Part shown: one piece after another, positions 58,308 through 64,000 of the stretch | Layout: each line of letters starts with the position of its first letter | How positions within the stretch are numbered: position 1 is the stretch's first letter | Source: Symbiodinium natans | Lineage: Eukaryota; Sar; Dinophyceae; Suessiales; Symbiodiniaceae | DNA length: 64,000 nt | Direction: 5' to 3' | NCBI GenBank assembly: GCA_905221605.1 | Contig: CAJNDS010002516.1 | Location: 186,001 to 250,000, forward strand | Notes under the pieces: model-generated | Seen by the model: the letters and a program-made list of their open reading frames with translations, nothing else | Database searches by the model: none | Told to the model about the DNA's origin: nothing | Made by a program: the position numbers and the translations under genes

Positions 58308-58841
58308 ATGCTGTACGCGCAGAGACCTCAGAGCTTACGGGCAGTCATTGTCTGGCTCCTTCATGGTGGCATTGATCTTTGCCTTCCGACAGTGAACCGA
58401 ACATGGTCTCTAAGAGAGAAGAAGTTGATTGAACTTCGCCGGCAGAAATTGAGGGGCTCAGGCTTGGGCGGCCCGGTGGGCAAGCAACTTCTGATCGGCT
58501 GTGTTGATCCTCTGCCACGAAACCGTGCCTTGAATCTTTCAAGATACCAGTACCGAATCAAGCAGACATGTTCGATCGCTACGGTCAGCTTGGCCAGGCA
58601 CTCGTTTCTTCAAAGTAGGTTGTGGTGCCATCTGCCTGCGCTTGCAAGTGCCATCAAGTGCCGCCACACGGAGCACTCCTTCACCGTCACTTGCCTGAAA
58701 AAGGACCGGCCCCCGCAGTGCATCGATCTGAACCTCACAAGTCATAACTTGAGCAAAACCATTCTGACATGTGGCGACTCCATCTTAGGAGCGCCACGAA
58801 AGCTACAAGAATGCCACGAGGATCAACAGACTCAACGTTAA
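58308..58841 (+). CDS. Possible plus-strand coding frame, unidentified
   Basis: A 177-codon frame with protein-like parts: LREKKLIELRRQKLRGSGLG, GKQLLIGCVDPLPRNRAL, and near the end HSFTVTCLKKDRPPQCIDLN. There is no recognisable domain. It may combine one or two exons with read-through intron. Confidence 0.32.
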   Translation: MLYAQRPQSLRAVIVWLLHGGIDLCLPTVNRTWSLREKKLIELRRQKLRGSGLGGPVGKQLLIGCVDPLPRNRALNLSRYQYRIKQTCSIATVSLARHSFLQSRLWCHLPALASAIKCRHTEHSFTVTCLKKDRPPQCIDLNLTSHNLSKTILTCGDSILGAPRKLQECHEDQQTQR

Positions 58842-61796
58842 CTTTTAGAAACAACCTTCTCCAGACATCCGTTGACATCCAGCTCGATAGTGCCGCCTGC
58901 GGAGGTGAAAAGGAGACAACTTGAGACAACTGCATCAATCAAGGTGTGATGGCGACTTTCGTTGCTCGGGAGCTGCACGCGCACCCGTGTTGCAGGTAAA
59001 ACGAGCAAAAAACAAAACACGGGCAAGCCCACCGTAGCTGCCCCGCCAGGTCAGGTGTTTCGGCGGTGCCTGATCAGCATGTCATGCCAGTGGTGACGGC
59101 AACAAGTGGACGCCGTGACCGCTAACATGACAGCTGCTGAAGTTCACAACTCTAAGGCTTTAGCTGCAAACGAAAAATCTCGAAACTGAAAGGCAGAGAG
59201 GATGCTTTCGGATGTGTCCCATTCAGATGAGAGCCAAGGCCTGTAGATCCCTGGCACCGTAGCATCTCTCACCGAACGCTGCTGGAGCGCGGCCGAGGTA
59301 AGCTCCTCACGAAGAAACGAGCTGCAAGGGGCCCTTGCAATGTCTTGATGCGATGCAAAACAGAGGTCAAGGGGCGGCCTCCCTGTCTCATGGGACCGCG
59401 ACGCACGGCACATGCGAAAGGACTTTTGCAAAAGACTTGCGTGCTGCGTGTCGCATACATGAGATGTTGCACGATGTCGGCTCTAAGTTGATTTATGTAT
59501 GAAGGCATGTCAGTGAGTATTCTATATATATATATACATATATACATGTATACGCATCAGGAACCATCTTTCGCCTGCCTTTGCACGTGCACAACTCTTG
59601 ATCAAGCAAGCAACACTTCTGCACCACATGCACAGCATGACAAGGCGGAGGTTGAAGCCATCAAAAGATGGAGAAGGATGAGGAGGAGGATGGCACGCGG
59701 TAGCAACCGCTACCTTACAACCACGTGTTCCCATCCCAGGCGTACTCCGAAGCACTCATCGCACGCCTGTGCGGAGGTTTCAAGTGGAGGGTGCTAGACT
59801 AAAGGCAGCCAAGTTACGAAAGGAAGCAACGCACAAAGGCAGAGAGGGGAACTAAGGAACGGGAGAAGACCCGGAAGGGCAGGAAACTTGACAAAGACCA
59901 CACAGATGCGAGGCAGGGCACAGACTGTTTTCTGCATGGCAGCTGAAGCTGAGGCGCCCGGTGTCTTGGAGGGCACAGGGGTTCAAGGTCTTCACATCTA
60001 CAGTGGCCCCTTGCCACTGTCGACTATTCGTATAGCTTTACATGGCTTGACCTTGCACAACCTCTGGCTTCCCTCGCTGCTGTGCAGTTCGTCGGATGCC
60101 AGCTTTGCTGGCATCGCCTGATAGCCTGTTTGCTAGCAAAACGGTAAGACGAGGAATACGAGGAATCCCTCAACAGGCAGAGGCATCCAAATCACCTTCA
60201 CACAGCCTGCATGGAATAACATGGGCTCATGGGCTCTCGTGCCCCGCCTCCCTGACGTCCCCCGTCCCGCTCCGCGTCCCTCGCGTCCCTCGAATGCCGC
60301 TCCACGACCCTGAGTCCTGCCCCGTCCGTCACGTCAGCCGCGTCGCCGCCTTTGTCCCTCATGTTCCTTGCGCCCAGGCGTCACCCGCATCCGAGTGCCC
60401 CGCGTCTTCCACCGTCCCAACATCCTCCGCGTCCCCAATGTCCTCCGTGTCCCGCCACTCGTCCCGACTCGAGTCCCGCCTCCCACACGATACGAAGTCC
60501 ATGTTGCCGAGCACACAGTGGCCACCAGAACATCCATGCCTGCACGATAACAACGTCCAGAGCATCCATGCGCGCAAACATGCCCGCACGATAATAGCAA
60601 CGTCACCAAAGCATCCATGTCCACACGATAAGAACGTGCATGTTCCCAGCACGTCCATAGCATCCATGCCAGTACGGTGAGAGCGTCCATGCTGCTTGTA
60701 GCCCCGTGCCCGATATGCTTGCAGGATCTTGCACGAACACCCACGCCACCATGCCGTACCATGAAAACGTTCACGTTACCAAGCATTCTGTCGCCAGAGC
60801 AGCCATGCCCGCGTGATAAAAACTTCTTTTACCAGTGCATCCTATGGGCACACTACCATGCCCACCCCATATTAACAACATACTGCTGCGCCCTCCGCCG
60901 CAATCGCCGAGTTCCGCTCACCGCATCCGCCGGGTACCTCCCCGTGTCCATCACGTCCCCACCCGCATCCCTCCCCTCTGTCGCGTCCCCACCCGAGTCG
61001 CGTCCCCAGACTGGGAAATTCTGGGAAGGGTGTTTTCCTGGCACTTCCTGGCCTGTGAGGTAAACGGATGGGTCGGTGAGCGAGAAACTTAACAACATCA
61101 GACCCCCTGAACTGGAGAGCTAGCTGAGTCCCCTGCCTTGTTCCCAAACACAAGGATTAAAATAGGGCAGGTAAGGGATCCTAATTAATCTGCAGGATGC
61201 CTCACATGATCGGAATTGTCCCTATCTGACGGACTGACAAATTGTTGGGTGATTTTGGGTGCCTGCTGCGTGCGAGGAGCTAAGCACGATCACTATGCGA
61301 ATCTAGGCGGCTCGGTTTGTCGGATTCCAGTGGGTCCTCATTTAATGCCAAATGCCAGAGCTCCAGAGTTTAGAAAGAAACCGCAAGCACTCCAGCCGTA
61401 ATATCGCCAGGCTAAACGGCCTCAAGGACTCACTGGAAATCCTCTGTGCAACACATTCCATGCAGCTTAACGCACGACCGAGAAAATGTGCAGATTGTAT
61501 ACAGCTGTTGCCGAATTCTGCTTCTCACGGCTTCCTTGCAGGATGAAGTACAGCTGTGGACGCGGGATAACTCACAAACCAAAAACCCGGTGTCCAGAGC
61601 TGCCCGGAGGCTGCAAGGTCCAGCAATCAAATTGGGGATTTCTGAGACCAAGCTTCACTTGTTGGCCCCAAGGTGAGCTGGAGTCCAGCTCCAAAAGGAA
61701 TCTTACAGCCTTCCCCATGCACTCTATGCACTCTACGCATTCTATGCACTCTATGCACTCTATGCCACTCGCCGTGATGATTTAATGGAACCAGCT
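58842..61796. other. Gene-poor; C-rich degenerate repeats and a minus-strand fragment
   Basis: A minus fragment at 59144-59380 (LDLCFASHQDIARAPCSSFL, TVPGIYRPWLSSEWDTSESI) looks like an exon without partners. TATATACATATATACATG sits at 59524-59550. CGTCCC/CATGCC-type degenerate repeats fill 60240-60680. ACTCTATGC 10-bp repeats lie at 61717-61770. Confidence 0.45.
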
Positions 61797-63649
61797 TCAC
61801 AACACTGGCGAGTCCCCTTGACGCTCATCTGTGCATGTTGTACTATCAGAGCTGTAGTCTTTCACATCGGCTTCCGTCAAAGTCCCAAATGTCAGTTGGT
61901 TGAAAATTGTCGGAGACGTGGGCGAGTTTTGAGCATGAAGCATACGCATGAAGTCTTGGAAGGTCACTTCACCATCACCATCGACATCCATCCTTTCGAA
62001 GTATTGCCAGGCACTACGACAGTTTGGCACTTCATGGAGGAGATCCGGATCTTGTAGGACGTGCTGCAAGTCTGGGTACGTAATTCGGTTGTCGCCATCG
62101 CGGTCGAAGGCTTTGAAAGCTCGCCAGCAAAGCTTCTCATTCTTGTGAAGACGCTGGTCCATTGCCGCGGCAATGAACTCCGTGTACTCTAGTCGGCCAT
62201 CCTGGTCATGATCCAGATTGTCCATGACTTCGGACACATTCAGCAAAGGGCTCGGATCCTCACTTTGCTCGATCCATGACTTCAAATCCTCCAGCGTCAC
62301 AAACCCATCACAGTCACTATCCAATCTCTGAAAGGCCTGGCGGATCTCTTCCTGCTCCTCATCCGTGAGTTGGTAGGCAGCAGCCGTCAGCGCAGCCTTC
62401 TTGAAGCGATTTTTGGTGCTAAAGGCCTTCAAGTTTGCCAAGAGATCGGGGTGTAGAGGCACGTTGGCTTCGGGAGATCGCTGGAACCAGCCATGGTTCA
62501 ATGCATCTGCGGCTGTGACCCTCTGCTGCACATCCTTCTGGAGGCACTGACAGATGAGATCCTTCGCCGCATCTGAGACTGGCGACCAGCGAGTTCCCCG
62601 CATCGCAAACTTACCTCGCATGACTTTCCGCATGATTTGGTCATCTGTCGAAGCGTGGAAAGGCGGCGATCCAGAGAGCAAACAGTACATCATGACCCCG
62701 CAGCTCCAAATGTCGCAGGCATGGTCATACTTCTGCTGTAGGACTTCGGGTGCCACATAGAGGATGGTTCCGAAAGCTGTGTGCAGATGTTCGCCCGGCT
62801 CACAATACTCGGCCAATCCAAAATCGATTAGCTTCACAGGATTCTTCTCCAAAGGGGCACCACGCTTTTGCAGGATGAAGTTTTCCTAAGCTCATATTCA
62901 GGCTGCCCTCTTCAAGCTAGAGGAACCCCAAACCGAAAACTGCCAAAAAGTCCGCGCCACTGGCTTCAAGTCACGATGGACGATGTGCTTGTCGTGGCAG
63001 TGTGCCACTGCGCCAAAGACCTGACGCATGATGGTCTGGACAGCTGGCTCTGTAAGATGAGTTTCCTCGACCAAGTGATCGAAAAGCTCCCCACCCTCAC
63101 ACAGCTCCATTACAAGGTAGATGCTCTCTTCATCCTCGTACGCGACATATAACCGGACAATGCTAGGATGATCCATCTCCCGCATCATCTCGATCTCCTT
63201 GCGCACGTCATCCAAGGCGAAGGCTTTTGCCTTGTCACAGAGCGACATCGAGTGACCAGCGGCTCAGGGGTGTGGCTTTACGGGTTGGGGCTAGTAGCGG
63301 CTAGTGTTGGGAGGCTCTGCAGGCTTCAGGAAAGAACCAGGAAAGAACGGCCCAAATGCGGACCAGGTTCCTTGTCGATACGCTTCACAGCTCGCATGGC
63401 ACCAATGCATCGGTCGCGAGCCTTGCGCACGGTGCCAAAGGCACCCTCCCCTAGAGTCGTCTCTTCAAGCTCATAACGATCCCAGATGCTGGTCTTCTGG
63501 GTAATGTCAGCTAGTGAGGTTGCGTGGATGAGGCGCGATCTCACGCAGTCGCTCTTGGTGCGCTGCCTTTTCAATGGAAGCTTTGGAACCATTGGGGGTG
63601 ATGTTGGCGAAATGCTTGTCGAAGCACACGAAGAGGAGTCTTCAGCCAT
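61797..63649 (-). CDS. Calcium-dependent protein kinase (CDPK) with four EF-hands, three exons
   Basis: A Ser/Thr kinase switched on by calcium through its own EF-hands, as in plants and alveolates. Exons: 63649-63371, 63230-62961, 62885-61797; 545 residues from the first in-frame ATG. N-terminal tail 1-60; Gly loop GEGAFG at 67-72; AVK with Lys 89; HRDLKPEN with Asp 180; DFG at 204-206; APE at 228-230; junction helix about 330-355; EF loops at about 372-383, 408-419, 444-455 and 483-494, all with Asp at position 1; then a Ser/Thr-rich tail. Intron 62960-62886 (75 bp) is GT-AG; intron 63370-63231 (140 bp) is GA-AG and flanked by a GACAAGG direct repeat. The frame stays open upstream of the ATG through three KDEP repeats (63679-63711) without another ATG, so an upstream exon may add residues. 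No myristoylation-type MG start is seen. Confidence 0.96.
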
Positions 63650-64000
63650 TGCGGGCACCTGCGCCGACTCCTTCGGCTCGTCCTTCGGCTCGTCCTTCGG
63701 CTCGTCCTTCACTTCCAGACCTGGGCTTCCGAAGTGTAGGAAGATCCGCCCAGCCAAAGGTGAAGGCCACGAGCGGTTCGGGCATGCCTCCCATTCGATG
63801 TCGCCACCCCGTCCTAAGACTTGTTTCGCTCTTCTGTAGTGAAACTTTAGTGACTCTAGTCATCGGCCGTGAGACAAGACTCTCTCCTTCAATATCTCCC
63901 AGCGGTCCTAGCGTCGTTTCACAAGCAGCTTGAAGTCACCGGAACAAGGAGGGAGCTGTAGCTTCCAGAGGGGAAAGGTCTCCGGATCTGTGTGCAGCTT
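63650..64000. other. Upstream of the CDPK start; open frame with three KDEP repeats
   Basis: In frame with the kinase, the minus strand stays open from 63649 to a TGA near 63862, including a 12-bp repeat encoding KDEP three times. It lacks an ATG, so it is 5' UTR or part of an upstream-spliced coding exon. A short overlapping frame starting MPEPLVAFTF could act as an upstream ORF. Confidence 0.45.

Overview
This is a eukaryotic nuclear window, almost certainly from a dinoflagellate and most likely a Symbiodiniaceae-type genome (the genus is inference). Four signals agree. (1) Introns in at least six reconstructed genes start with GT, GC or GA and end in AG, nearly always followed by G in the next exon, which is the known dinoflagellate pattern. 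(2) Long (TTTAGGG)n-type tracts lie inside the sequence. (3) There are apparent relics of the dinoflagellate spliced leader. (4) There is a calcium-dependent protein kinase in a gene-poor, repeat-rich, roughly 50% GC background.

Layout. 1-2.5 kb: the 5' part of a retrotransposon gag-like polyprotein on the minus strand, open to the left edge, with a spliced-leader relic upstream; it probably sits in an intron of the next gene. 2.5-13 kb, plus strand: the C-terminal half of a P4-ATPase lipid flippase (seven exons), two exons of an unknown protein, then a nearly complete CDC50/TMEM30 flippase beta subunit (seven exons). Catalytic and accessory subunits of one complex therefore lie next to each other in the same direction. 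13.2-15.25 kb: a sharply AT-rich island with decayed minus-strand coding, ending at telomere-like repeats. 15.7-24.9 kb: mostly non-coding, with a 410-bp telomere-type array at 20.9-21.3 kb.

24.9-43 kb is mainly a minus-strand gene block: a Rubicon/DEF8-type RH zinc-domain protein, a coiled-coil protein of many small exons, several unidentified exons, a PH-domain protein, and a large intronless multipass membrane protein (40.8-42.9 kb) with a second, weaker spliced-leader-like match just before its ATG. 43-53 kb is gene-poor and rich in microsatellites, homopolymers and a foldback element. 53.4-63.7 kb is again minus-strand: an unknown three-exon protein, an APH/choline-kinase-like phosphotransferase exon, and a complete CDPK with four EF-hands.

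Gene models were built by hand from reading frame, splice signals and phase. Joined exons agree in phase, but ends of many small genes are unresolved. No searches were run; family names rest on recognised motifs.
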